DNA of 64,000 nt from Tissierellia bacterium. Lineage in GTDB: Bacteria > Bacillota > Clostridia > Tissierellales > Peptoniphilaceae. The stretch lies in the NCBI GenBank assembly GCA_012728295.1, contig JAAYFJ010000013.1, positions 1 through 64,000 on the forward strand, written 5' to 3'. Of this stretch, positions 34,014 through 41,605 are shown piece by piece; position 1 is the first letter of the stretch, and each line of letters begins with the position of its first letter. The position numbers and the translations under genes are program-made. Below the pieces are notes generated by a model, which did no database searches, was not told the origin of the DNA, and saw only the letters and a program-made list of their open reading frames with translations.

Positions 34014-35132
34014 TTGAGTAGAAAAGATATAGTGTTAAGTGTTGTATATCTTTTTGTAATTGCAGTACTTATTTTAATACCGACTGGGTTTCAATGAAAT
34101 ATATATTATAATTCTGAAAACGCAAGAGCAAGAATTTTGGAAGTAGATAATTCTGGAGTTTATGAAGTAGGGATATATAAACAGGGCAACCAGAATGCTT
34201 ATGTGGAGTTTTTAAGCGGTACTAAAAAAGGAGAAAAGGCTTGGGGAGTGAATTTTCTTCAGGGGAAAATGGAGGCAGATAAGATTTTTTCCAAGGGTGA
34301 TGTGGCTTTTGCATTAATTGAAAGAGATGACGATAATGATATTAGGTTTGTAAACCTAGTGGACCAATATAGAATAAGCGGAGAGATAATAATAGCTTTG
34401 GTTTTTGGAATACTATTAATTATTTTTTCCGGTGCCACAGGAGTTAGAACAATTATGTCTTTTGTTCTTGCTATATTATCAATTTTCAAATTGCTGACAC
34501 CGTTATTACTTAGAGGGTTCAATCCTTTGTTGGTATCTTTGTTTGTGGGAAGCTTAATTTCTATATTTACAATATTGTTAGTATCTGGAATCAACAGAAG
34601 ATCTTATAGTGCCATTACAGCTACATTTCTTTGTTCTACACTTACATTTGTACTGTCCTTGGTATTTAAGATATTATTAAAAATCGATGGCACAGAATTG
34701 CCTTGGGCTGAATCCTTAATTTATGCTGGGTTTAGCAATTTGGATTTGTCTGGAATAATGCAAGGAGCAATATATCTCTCCTGCTCTGGGGCTATTTTAG
34801 ACTTAGCTGTTGACATTTCTTCATCTCTTGAAGAAATCACGTTTAATACGCCGGATGTTAGCAATGCTCAGCTGATAAAATCGGGGTTAAACATAGGAAG
34901 AACCATAGTTGGTAGCCAAACGACCACACTTTTACTGGCATATATGGGAAGCTATATTTCTGTTATGATGGTATATATGGCTCAGGGCACACCGCTTTTA
35001 AATATTCTGACTTCAAAGGGCATAGCTGGGGAAATATTGCACACTTTCGTAGGTTGTATAGGGCTAATATTCGTGGCACCTTTGACTTCATTTATGTATT
35101 TGTTCTTTAAGAACAGAAGTGTAGAATTGTAG
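34014..35132 (+). pseudogene. YibE/F-family membrane protein with an in-frame TGA
   Basis: From TTG at 34014 (after GGGGGAAGG) the frame reads a membrane helix (SVVYLFVIAVLILIPTGFQ), then TGA as codon 28 (34095-34097), then continues in phase for 344 codons. The rest matches YibE/F proteins: an OB-like extracytoplasmic domain (ARILEVDNSGVYEVGIY), then about seven membrane helices including GNPLLVSLFVGSL-like FNPLLVSLFVGS. The native N-terminal helix lies before the stop, so the downstream fragment alone would lack its signal anchor. Family function is uncertain, possibly export. The missing residue is not identifiable. Confidence 0.78.
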
Positions 35133-35209
35133 TATATTAGCTTTTACCATTAAGTATGTTAAATATTTTCCAATTGGGTATTATATTTAATATACGAGGA
35201 GGAATGGTT

Positions 35210-35659
35210 ATGAAAGTATTAATTGTTTATAAGAGTTACCATCACATGAATACAGAAAAAATTGCCCAGGCTATGGCTGAAGAAATAGGCGCAGACATTA
35301 CAAGTGTGGAAAACATTGGTTCTTACGATGCAAAGTCGTATGATGTGATAGGATTTGGATCTGGAATATATGCCTGGCAATATCACAAGGCGTTGACAAA
35401 TGCCATTGAAGGCATTGATGTGATACCAGGGCAGAAGGCCTTTAGTTTTTGCACATATGGAAAGAAAATAGACAAATTTGAAAAAATTATGGGAGAGTTG
35501 TTGAAGAGCAAGGGGTTTGATGTAATAGGCCATTTTGGACGGGAGGCGTTTGATACATTTGGACCGTTAAAATTAGTTGGTGGAATAAATAAGGGAAGAC
35601 CAAATGAGCAGGATTTAGAAGACGCAAAGAAATTTATTAGAGACGTTGTAGGTAGTTAA
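35210..35659 (+). CDS. Flavodoxin-domain protein
   Basis: This 149-residue protein starts VLIVYKSYHHMNTEKIAQAM, the phosphate-binding region of a flavodoxin fold, with GFGSGIYAWQYHKAL as the second FMN contact. It resembles flavodoxin-like proteins of anaerobes (Flavodoxin_5/protoporphyrinogen oxidase-like class). The start at 35210 is set by GAGGAGG. It carries no Fe-S cysteines. It probably transfers electrons in the cytoplasm. Monocistronic, closed by a symmetrical terminator shared with the next, convergent gene. Confidence 0.85.
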   Translation: MKVLIVYKSYHHMNTEKIAQAMAEEIGADITSVENIGSYDAKSYDVIGFGSGIYAWQYHKALTNAIEGIDVIPGQKAFSFCTYGKKIDKFEKIMGELLKSKGFDVIGHFGREAFDTFGPLKLVGGINKGRPNEQDLEDAKKFIRDVVGS

Positions 35660-35671
35660 AGTCGGAGCATT

Positions 35672-35699
35672 AAAAAAACCTCGGTTATCCGAGGTTTTT
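35672..35699. terminator. Bidirectional terminator
   Basis: AAAACCTCGG pairs with CCGAGGTTTT around TTAT. It carries an A run on the left and a T run on the right. Confidence 0.85.
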
Positions 35700-35710
35700 A
35701 GCATATTTCT

Positions 35711-36106
35711 CTATTTTTTTACCATAGCTGCTTTTTTATTAAAATTTTCCATAAATGCACTTTGGTCGATAATAAATCTTTTGTGCACTGCTTCACCGAC
35801 TTTTTCCACTTCATCTGTGCAAACTACTTTAAAGGTTAGCATATTGCCTTTAACTTCCACCAATTCGCTTTCGCAGGCGACTTCCATACCTACAGGTGTA
35901 GCAGCTAAATGTTTTAGCTCAACGCTTATTCCAACGGTTCCTTGTCCTGGTTCCAAAAACGGATCCACACTCTTTTTACAAGTCATTTCCATTAGCCCTA
36001 ACATTTCAGGAGTTGAAAAGACTTCCACACCCTTATTGCCCAATTTGGCAGCTGTCATTTCTGTAGTAATAACCACAACCTGTTTTCCTTTAATTCCTAC
36101 TTCCAT
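35711..36106 (-). CDS. FlK-like hotdog-fold thioesterase
   Basis: This 131-residue protein has the hotdog thioesterase layout of fluoroacetyl-CoA thioesterase-like proteins: VFSTPEMLGLMEMTC contains the Thr and Glu positions of the FlK triad, and ELKHLAATPVGM contains its His. It would hydrolyse a small acyl-CoA in the cytoplasm. Which acyl group is unknown; most clostridial members are unrelated to fluoroacetate. GAGGTGA precedes the ATG. It is divergent from the thioredoxin gene. Confidence 0.83.
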   Translation of the reverse strand: MEVGIKGKQVVVITTEMTAAKLGNKGVEVFSTPEMLGLMEMTCKKSVDPFLEPGQGTVGISVELKHLAATPVGMEVACESELVEVKGNMLTFKVVCTDEVEKVGEAVHKRFIIDQSAFMENFNKKAAMVKK

Positions 36107-36122
36107 TAAATCACCTCATCTT

Positions 36123-36300
36123 TATTATTTTCCATATAAACATTTACCCGTATATTAAAGATAATAAACTTGGCATTTGTTTTGCGAGCCTAACAACGGT
36201 GGTATTATATCATTTTAAGAAATGAAGTGGAGTCTTGCAGGACTTAATCGCCAGCAAACCTCCTTCATGCTTTGGAGATATATTTTGCATAGTTATAGGG
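36123..36300 (+). repeat. Diverged duplicate of the MATE promoter and first codons
   Basis: Bases 36123-36300 match 37313-37490 at about 84% by eye: ATAATAAACTTGGCATTTG, then GTGGAGTC and TGCAGGACTTAA, then GCTTTGGAGAT. The copy includes the promoter region, ribosome site and about 18 codons of the MATE gene, with TTG in place of the GTG start and a one-base loss, then breaks off. It is the remnant of a segment duplication with thioredoxin and FMN-reductase genes between the copies. Confidence 0.85.
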
Positions 36301-36357
36301 TTATTGTCGCTTATAAAAGTGTATATATAAATTAGAATGTTTATTGGGGGTGATTTT

Positions 36358-36675
36358 ATGGGAAAAATTATTCAAATTACAGGTGATATTTCGTTTGAAG
36401 AATTAACTCAGCAAAGAACATATATTTTATATTTTGGAAGCGAAAGCTGTAATGTATGCCTAAGCGTTTATCCAAGGCTTGCTGATTTGATGCAGGATTA
36501 TGATGTGCCTGTTGGAAAACTGGAAATAAAGGACAATAAGAACATTACGGGTCAATTGCTCATATTTACCGTTCCCACCATATTGGTTTTTCATGAAGGA
36601 AAAGAAGTGTTGAGGGAGAGCAGGTTCATTGACTTCAAGAAAATTGAAAATCTCTTACAGGCAATTGTTAAGTGA
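36358..36675 (+). CDS. Thioredoxin-fold protein with a CNVC motif
   Basis: This 105-residue protein has the thioredoxin order of strands with LYFGSESCNVCLSVYPRL: a CxxC redox pair, but Asn-Val in place of Gly-Pro and no preceding Trp. FTVPTILVF supplies the cis-proline. It probably acts as a thiol-disulfide exchange or detoxifying protein in the cytoplasm, without a known partner. GGGGGTGA precedes the ATG at 36358. The genes beside it include an FMN reductase and a thioesterase, with no obvious operon. Confidence 0.82.
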   Translation: MGKIIQITGDISFEELTQQRTYILYFGSESCNVCLSVYPRLADLMQDYDVPVGKLEIKDNKNITGQLLIFTVPTILVFHEGKEVLRESRFIDFKKIENLLQAIVK

Positions 36676-36680
36676 AAACA

Positions 36681-37262
36681 CTATAGTTGCAAGCTATGAA
36701 GATAATGTGCGAAATTTCGTGCACTATCTTCTTTTTCTTTATCCATAAACTCTACATTGTACCCAAGATGTCTAGCGCATAGCATGTCACTGTAATTCAA
36801 ATTACAGTGTTTTGCATATCTTTTCATGCCTTCTTCAAACAAATCTGCTCCTTTTTCAGGCCTATAACCACATGTAGTAATTAATGCCAATGTTTTTCCT
36901 TTCCATAGGGATGGGCCTATTTCATCGCCATAAAATTTATTCAATCCGTATACAAACCTATCTATCATGGCTTTCATGGGTGGCGTGCAATACCATGCAT
37001 AAATTGGAGTGGCCAGTACAATAATATCTGACTCCATCACCTGATTTACAATTTCCTGCATATCATCTTTAATAAAACATCCGTAAGAAGTCCAATCCCT
37101 TTGACATTTCCTACAGGCAATACAAGGTTCAATTTTTTTGTCATGTAGCCATATTTCTTGTATATGGTGTCCAAGTTTGGTTAATTCTTTATGTACTATG
37201 TCAGTTAATTGTTGCGTGTTTCCGTTTTTTCTTGGACTACCTGAAGCTATAAATATATTCAT
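36681..37262 (-). CDS. NADPH-dependent FMN reductase / iron-sulfur flavoprotein family
   Basis: This 193-residue protein begins IFIASGSPRKNGNTQQLTDI (phosphate-binding loop of the flavodoxin-like fold), then CIACRKCQRDW (Fe-S-type cysteines of iron-sulfur flavoproteins), ATPIYAWYCTPPMKAMIDRF and TCGYRPEKGADLFEE. It binds FMN and probably reduces quinones or other electrophiles with NAD(P)H. GGGAGG sits before the ATG. It is divergent from the MATE gene and shares its upstream region, the one duplicated at 36123. Confidence 0.88.
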   Translation of the reverse strand: MNIFIASGSPRKNGNTQQLTDIVHKELTKLGHHIQEIWLHDKKIEPCIACRKCQRDWTSYGCFIKDDMQEIVNQVMESDIIVLATPIYAWYCTPPMKAMIDRFVYGLNKFYGDEIGPSLWKGKTLALITTCGYRPEKGADLFEEGMKRYAKHCNLNYSDMLCARHLGYNVEFMDKEKEDSARNFAHYLHSLQL

Positions 37263-37370
37263 AGTGGCCTCCCTTAATCATTGGTTTCTTGATATATTTT
37301 TTTATTACAGCTATTATTTTTCATATTAATAATTACCCGTACATTAATTATAATAAACTTGGCATTTGGT

Positions 37371-37400
37371 TTGCGAGTTTAACAATGGTGGTGTTATAAT
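37371..37400 (+). promoter_or_regulatory. Possible MATE promoter
   Basis: TTGCGA (37371-37376) and TATAAT (37395-37400) with an 18-bp spacer, 23 bases before the GTG start. The same positions survive in the duplicate at 36180-36215, but with ATTATAT for the -10. Confidence 0.4.
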
Positions 37401-37423
37401 ACTTTAAGAAAGGGAGTGGAGTC

Positions 37424-38770
37424 GTGCAGGACTTAACCACCGGCAAACCGTCTTCGGTGCTTTGGAGATTTACTTTGCCACTTGTGGGCAGTATGTTTTT
37501 TCAACAACTATATAATATGGTAGATAGCATGATAGTCGGTCGCTATGTGGGAGAAAATGCTTTGGCGGCAGTAGGAGTTTCTTTTCCTGTATTAATGATA
37601 TTCATGGCTATTGCCGTGGGAATAAATATTGGAGCGTCTGTTATTATCTCCCAATATTATGGTGCGACAAAATACCGTAGAGTAAAGACAGCCGCTCTAA
37701 CAGCTATTATTTCCATGACTGTTATTAGTTTACTGCTCATGGCTATAGGACTATTAGGATCTAAGCAGGTATTGATATGGCTAAATACCCCATCAGAAGT
37801 TTTTACAGACGGTGAAATATATTTACGTATAACTATTTTAGGGCTATTATTTTTGTTTCTATATAATATTGCAACTGGTGTTTTTGCAGCACTGGGAGAT
37901 TCAAAGACTCCACTATATCTATTGATTTGTTCTTCGCTTTCTAATATTGCTCTGGATATTTTTATGGTGAAGACATTAAATATGGGGGTTGCTGGTGCAG
38001 CATGGGCAACGTTTATTTGCCAGGGGCTGGCGTCAATCTCAGCGATGGTAATATTATTACGTCGCCTTTGGAAATTAGAACCTAGAAGGGTTCAGTTTTT
38101 TTCAGGGTCAATGCTTAAGCGAATAGCTAAAGTTGCAATTCCCAGTGTATTACAGCAATCTTTTATATCAGTAGGGAACCTTATTATTCAAGGGCTTGTA
38201 AACAGCTATGGACCAGATGTTATGGCAGCTTATAGCGCTGCAATTAAGCTAAATACTTTTTCAGTAATGACTTTGACAACAGTTGCCAATGGAGTCAGTG
38301 GTTTTGCTGCACAGAACAAAGGCGCTGGCAACATTGAAAGAATTCATCAAGGTTTCAAAAATGCCATTGTAATGGCTCTTATTATGGCATCTTTTTTTAT
38401 AGTTCTATATGGAGTCTTTACTTCGGCTGCCATGAGTATATTTTTACCGGAGAATAATCATAATCCTGCTGTTATGAGCGAAGGTATAAGGTTTCTTAGG
38501 CTGATAGCACCGTTTTATGCTGTTGTGGTGTTTAAATTAATACCTGATGGGGTTATGCGTGGAACTGGTGCTATGAGAGCTTTTATGATTTCTACTTTTA
38601 CTGATTTAATTTTGAGAGTAGTTCTGTCTTTTGTATTTTCAAAGGGGTTGTCTTTAGGGTCCTTTGGTATCTGGTTGAGCTGGCCTGTGGGCTGGACAAT
38701 GGGAATGATAGTGGCAATGTGGTTTTACAAACGAGGTCAATGGGAAAAAGTAGATATGATACGAGAATAA
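37424..38770 (+). CDS. MATE family multidrug efflux transporter
   Basis: This 448-residue protein has about 12 membrane helices in two similar halves. It matches MATE (DinF/NorM superfamily) proteins: TLPLVGSMFFQQLYNMVDSM near the start and FTDLILRVVLSFVF late. It exports cationic drugs or metabolites in exchange for Na+ or H+. The start is GTG after AAAGGGAG. A second, diverged copy of its 5' end lies 1.2 kb upstream, a sign of past duplication. The gene is intact and monocistronic, followed by an AT-rich hairpin. Confidence 0.92.
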   Translation: MQDLTTGKPSSVLWRFTLPLVGSMFFQQLYNMVDSMIVGRYVGENALAAVGVSFPVLMIFMAIAVGINIGASVIISQYYGATKYRRVKTAALTAIISMTVISLLLMAIGLLGSKQVLIWLNTPSEVFTDGEIYLRITILGLLFLFLYNIATGVFAALGDSKTPLYLLICSSLSNIALDIFMVKTLNMGVAGAAWATFICQGLASISAMVILLRRLWKLEPRRVQFFSGSMLKRIAKVAIPSVLQQSFISVGNLIIQGLVNSYGPDVMAAYSAAIKLNTFSVMTLTTVANGVSGFAAQNKGAGNIERIHQGFKNAIVMALIMASFFIVLYGVFTSAAMSIFLPENNHNPAVMSEGIRFLRLIAPFYAVVVFKLIPDGVMRGTGAMRAFMISTFTDLILRVVLSFVFSKGLSLGSFGIWLSWPVGWTMGMIVAMWFYKRGQWEKVDMIRE

Positions 38771-38790
38771 ATGAAAACTATTTTCATTTA
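38768..38790 (+). terminator. AT-rich hairpin at the end of the MATE gene
   Basis: TAAATGAAAA (38768-38777) pairs with TTTTCATTTA (38781-38790) and overlaps the stop codon. Low GC makes it a weak terminator. Confidence 0.4.
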
Positions 38791-38804
38791 TTGTGGAATT
38801 TGTG

Positions 38805-38833
38805 TTGACTGTAGAAAAAAGTTATGCTAATAT
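38805..38833 (+). promoter_or_regulatory. Promoter of the SAM riboswitch-metK unit
   Basis: TTGACT (38805-38810) and TAATAT (38828-38833) with exactly 17 bp between. Transcription starts near 38840, just before the aptamer. Confidence 0.75.
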
Positions 38834-38853
38834 AAAGCTATAATTAAATACAA

Positions 38854-38988
38854 CTCATTAAGAGCGGTGGAGGGAATAGGCCCTTTGAAACCCGGCAACC
38901 TTATTCGATTTGGTGCCAAATCCTACAGAAACAATCTGAAAGATGAGAGCAAAATTATTTGACCTTCTTTTAGAGGTCGATTTTTTTT
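38854..38988 (+). promoter_or_regulatory. SAM-I riboswitch (S-box) with terminator
   Basis: The aptamer (38854-38947) shows the conserved S-box order: AAGAGCGGTGGAGGG, GGCCCTTTGAAACCCGGCAA, GGTGCCAAATCC and GAAAGATGAG, closed by CTCAT/ATGAG. GACCT (38961-38965) and AGGTC (38974-38978) with T8 form the terminator. SAM binding should stop transcription before metK, giving product feedback. Confidence 0.95.
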
Positions 38989-39035
38989 GCACGCAGGATA
39001 GCTTTTAATGGAACATAAAGAAGGAGAAAAATATA

Positions 39036-40208
39036 ATGAAAAAATGGTTATTTACTTCAGAATCAGTAACAGAAGGCCATCCTGATAAAATTTGTGATCA
39101 GATTTCAGATGGTATTTTAGACAGCATTTTAGCGCAAGATCCAGAGGCAAGGGTTGCTTGTGAGACTATGGCAAGCACAGGGATGATTGTTATCACAGGT
39201 GAGATTAGCACCAGTTGCTATGTTGATATTCCAAAATTAACTAGGGAGATTATCCTAGACATTGGCTATGATGACCCAGCATATGGATTTGATGGAAATT
39301 CTTGCTCTGTATTAACAGCTATAAAAGAGCAATCATCTGATATTGCCATAGGAGTAGATTTATTTAAAAAAGAAGAAGTGGATAGATATGATTCAATTGG
39401 CGCAGGAGACCAAGGTATAATGTTTGGATTTGCTTGTAACGAGACTCCTGAGTTAATGCCACTTCCCGTTTCCTTAGCACATAAATTGGCTAAGCGGTTG
39501 TCATTTGTTAGAAAAGAAGGCATATTAACATACTTGAGACCTGATGGAAAAACTCAAGTAACGGTAGAATATGATGATGGAGTTCCAACTAGATTGGAGA
39601 ATATCTTAGTATCTACACAACATAACCCTGATGTGGATTTAGATACCATTAGACACGATATCATAGAGAATGTTATCAAGCCTGTCGTAGATATTGAGAT
39701 GATTGATGAAAACACAAAGTTTTATGTCAATCCTACAGGTCGATTTGTAAGTGGAGGTCCAGTAGCTGACGCCGGTTTGACAGGACGTAAAATCATCGTA
39801 GATACCTATGGTGGATATTCTCGCCATGGCGGAGGTGCGTTCTCTGGAAAGGATGCCACAAAAGTAGATCGCTCTGCTTCTTATGGAGCACGTTATGTGG
39901 CAAAGAACTTAGTTGCCGCAGGGTTGGCAGATAAATGTGAAATTGGAGTGTCTTATGCTATTGGTATAGCGCACCCACTATCAATTTATGTAGAAACATT
40001 TGGAACTGGAAAATTGAGCGAGGAGGAATTAGAGCAAATCGTATTGAATCATTTTGATCTAAGACCGGCAGCTATTATTGATAATTTAGAGCTTACTAAG
40101 CCATGGTATAAGCAGTGTGCAGCATATGGGCACTTTGGTAGGGAAGATTTAAATGTGCCATGGGAAAGAACAGATAAAGCAGAAGAACTAAAAAAATATT
40201 TAAAATAA
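39036..40208 (+). CDS. metK: S-adenosylmethionine synthetase
   Basis: This 390-residue enzyme is complete, starting [21 protein letters not shown] (the ATP/methionine-binding start motif). The phosphate and metal loops [12 protein letters not shown] and [16 protein letters not shown] are clear. It makes SAM from methionine and ATP in the cytoplasm. AAAGAAGGAG precedes the ATG, and the S-box riboswitch directly upstream regulates it by its own product. Monocistronic, closed by a strong terminator. Confidence 0.98.
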   Translation: MKKWLFTSESVTEGHPDKICDQISDGILDSILAQDPEARVACETMASTGMIVITGEISTSCYVDIPKLTREIILDIGYDDPAYGFDGNSCSVLTAIKEQSSDIAIGVDLFKKEEVDRYDSIGAGDQGIMFGFACNETPELMPLPVSLAHKLAKRLSFVRKEGILTYLRPDGKTQVTVEYDDGVPTRLENILVSTQHNPDVDLDTIRHDIIENVIKPVVDIEMIDENTKFYVNPTGRFVSGGPVADAGLTGRKIIVDTYGGYSRHGGGAFSGKDATKVDRSASYGARYVAKNLVAAGLADKCEIGVSYAIGIAHPLSIYVETFGTGKLSEEELEQIVLNHFDLRPAAIIDNLELTKPWYKQCAAYGHFGREDLNVPWERTDKAEELKKYLK

Positions 40209-40216
40209 ATTAATAG

Positions 40217-40259
40217 ACAACAGGGAGGCTTCTTTACGGTTTACTCCCTGTTGTTTTTT
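40217..40259 (+). terminator. Terminator of metK
   Basis: AACAGGGAG (40219-40227) pairs with CTCCCTGTT (40244-40252), then T6. Confidence 0.85.
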
Positions 40260-40429
40260 ACTAGGACAATATATTAGCTCAATCACATTAAATGCGTTAA
40301 TTATCGATATTTCAGGTGAATTATTATATCTTTGTGGACATTACTGCAATATTTGTGGTATGGTAGATAATATAAACAATACTGTTTATTTTCTAATGAA
40401 ACAAACAAAAATTAAAAGGGGTGTTACAA

Positions 40430-41455
40430 GTGGGAGCATTAAAAACCAAGTATATTGACCTTCCAATGATGGCCGATTACTTGAAATCCGTCGGAGCTGA
40501 AAAGGTAATTGGGAGATTGATACCATATCTTGAGGAAGATTACAAACGTTGGGAAGACTTTGATAAAGTTCCGAGAACAGCACACCATTGCGAAGTTGGG
40601 GTGTTGGAGTTGATGCCTATTGGTGATAAAGATACTTATTCATATAAATATGTAAATGGTCATCCTGAAAACCCAAAACACAATTTCTTAACTGTAATGG
40701 GGATTGGAATGCTGGCAGAAGTGTCAACTGGATTTCCACTATTATTAAGTGAACTTACACTTACAACTGCGGTAAGAACAGCGGCAACTTCAGTCATGGC
40801 TGCAAAATATCTTGCTAAAGAAAATCCTAAGAAGATGGCGTTGATTGGAAATGGAAGTCAAAGTGAGTTCCAAGCATTGGGTTTCCACCATGTTCTAGGA
40901 ATCGAAGAAATATATTGCTATGATGTGGATCCTAAGGCTACTGACAAATTAATGGAAAACTTAAAAGGTGTAGAGGGTCTGAAGTTAGTTAAATGCAATA
41001 GCACTAAAGAAGCTTGTAAAGGTGTAGACATCATCACAACAGTTACGGCGGACAAGAGAAACGCAATAATCATTACTCCTGATATGGTTGAGCCAGGAAT
41101 GCATATTAATGGTGTAGGTGGAGATTGCCCTGGAAAAACTGAACTGGATTCAAAAGTAATGTTCATGGGGGATGTCTATGTTGAATTTGAGCCACAGAGT
41201 AGAGTAGAAGGCGAAATTCAAAACCTTGGTGATGAAATTGAAGTTACAGAGATTTGGAATGTTATTAAAACTGGGAAGCCTATTGAAAGAGCTGAAGATC
41301 AAATAACTATTTTTGACTCAGTTGGATTTGCATTGGAAGACTTCTCTATGCTGAGATTACTATATGATATTGCTAAAGAAGGCAATGTAGGCGTAGATCA
41401 ATCCCTAGTTCCAATATTAGACAATCCAAAAGATTTATTCAGTATGCTTAAATAA
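40430..41455 (+). CDS. Ornithine cyclodeaminase / mu-crystallin family enzyme
   Basis: This 341-residue protein has LTLTTAVRTAATSVMAAKYLA (substrate region) and the Rossmann motif ALIGNGSQSEFQALGF, then GVDIITTVTADKRN. Length and sequence resemble the long, Pseudomonas-type ornithine cyclodeaminase branch, which converts ornithine to proline and ammonia using bound NAD+. Related enzymes act on alanine or other imines, so the substrate is probable, not certain. I choose GTG at 40430, because AAAAGGGG is correctly spaced for it. In this organism it would feed amino-acid fermentation. Confidence 0.88.
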   Translation: MGALKTKYIDLPMMADYLKSVGAEKVIGRLIPYLEEDYKRWEDFDKVPRTAHHCEVGVLELMPIGDKDTYSYKYVNGHPENPKHNFLTVMGIGMLAEVSTGFPLLLSELTLTTAVRTAATSVMAAKYLAKENPKKMALIGNGSQSEFQALGFHHVLGIEEIYCYDVDPKATDKLMENLKGVEGLKLVKCNSTKEACKGVDIITTVTADKRNAIIITPDMVEPGMHINGVGGDCPGKTELDSKVMFMGDVYVEFEPQSRVEGEIQNLGDEIEVTEIWNVIKTGKPIERAEDQITIFDSVGFALEDFSMLRLLYDIAKEGNVGVDQSLVPILDNPKDLFSMLK

Positions 41456-41471
41456 ATCATAAAAAGATAGC

Positions 41472-41499
41472 AAAGACCTGAGGTTTTCTCAGGTCTTTT
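41472..41499 (+). terminator. Terminator of the ornithine cyclodeaminase gene
   Basis: AAAGACCTGAG (41472-41482) pairs perfectly with CTCAGGTCTTT (41488-41498), with a T tail. Confidence 0.85.
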
Positions 41500-41605
41500 A
41501 ATCTTCTTGAAAGGTTAATTATTGTGTAATGCTATAGCTATTATGATATAATTTATTAGATTAGTAATGATGATATTATAGGTGGGTTTTAAAGTAGGTG
41601 ATTAG

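Noticed and set aside
17613-34097. TGA as selenocysteine or recoded tryptophan
   Set aside because: TGA ends other intact genes, no selenocysteine family is involved, and no convincing downstream hairpin was seen; single nonsense mutations are simpler.
36123-36300. Riboswitch or structured leader before the thioredoxin gene
   Set aside because: The sequence aligns along its length with the MATE upstream region and coding start, so it is a duplicated segment.
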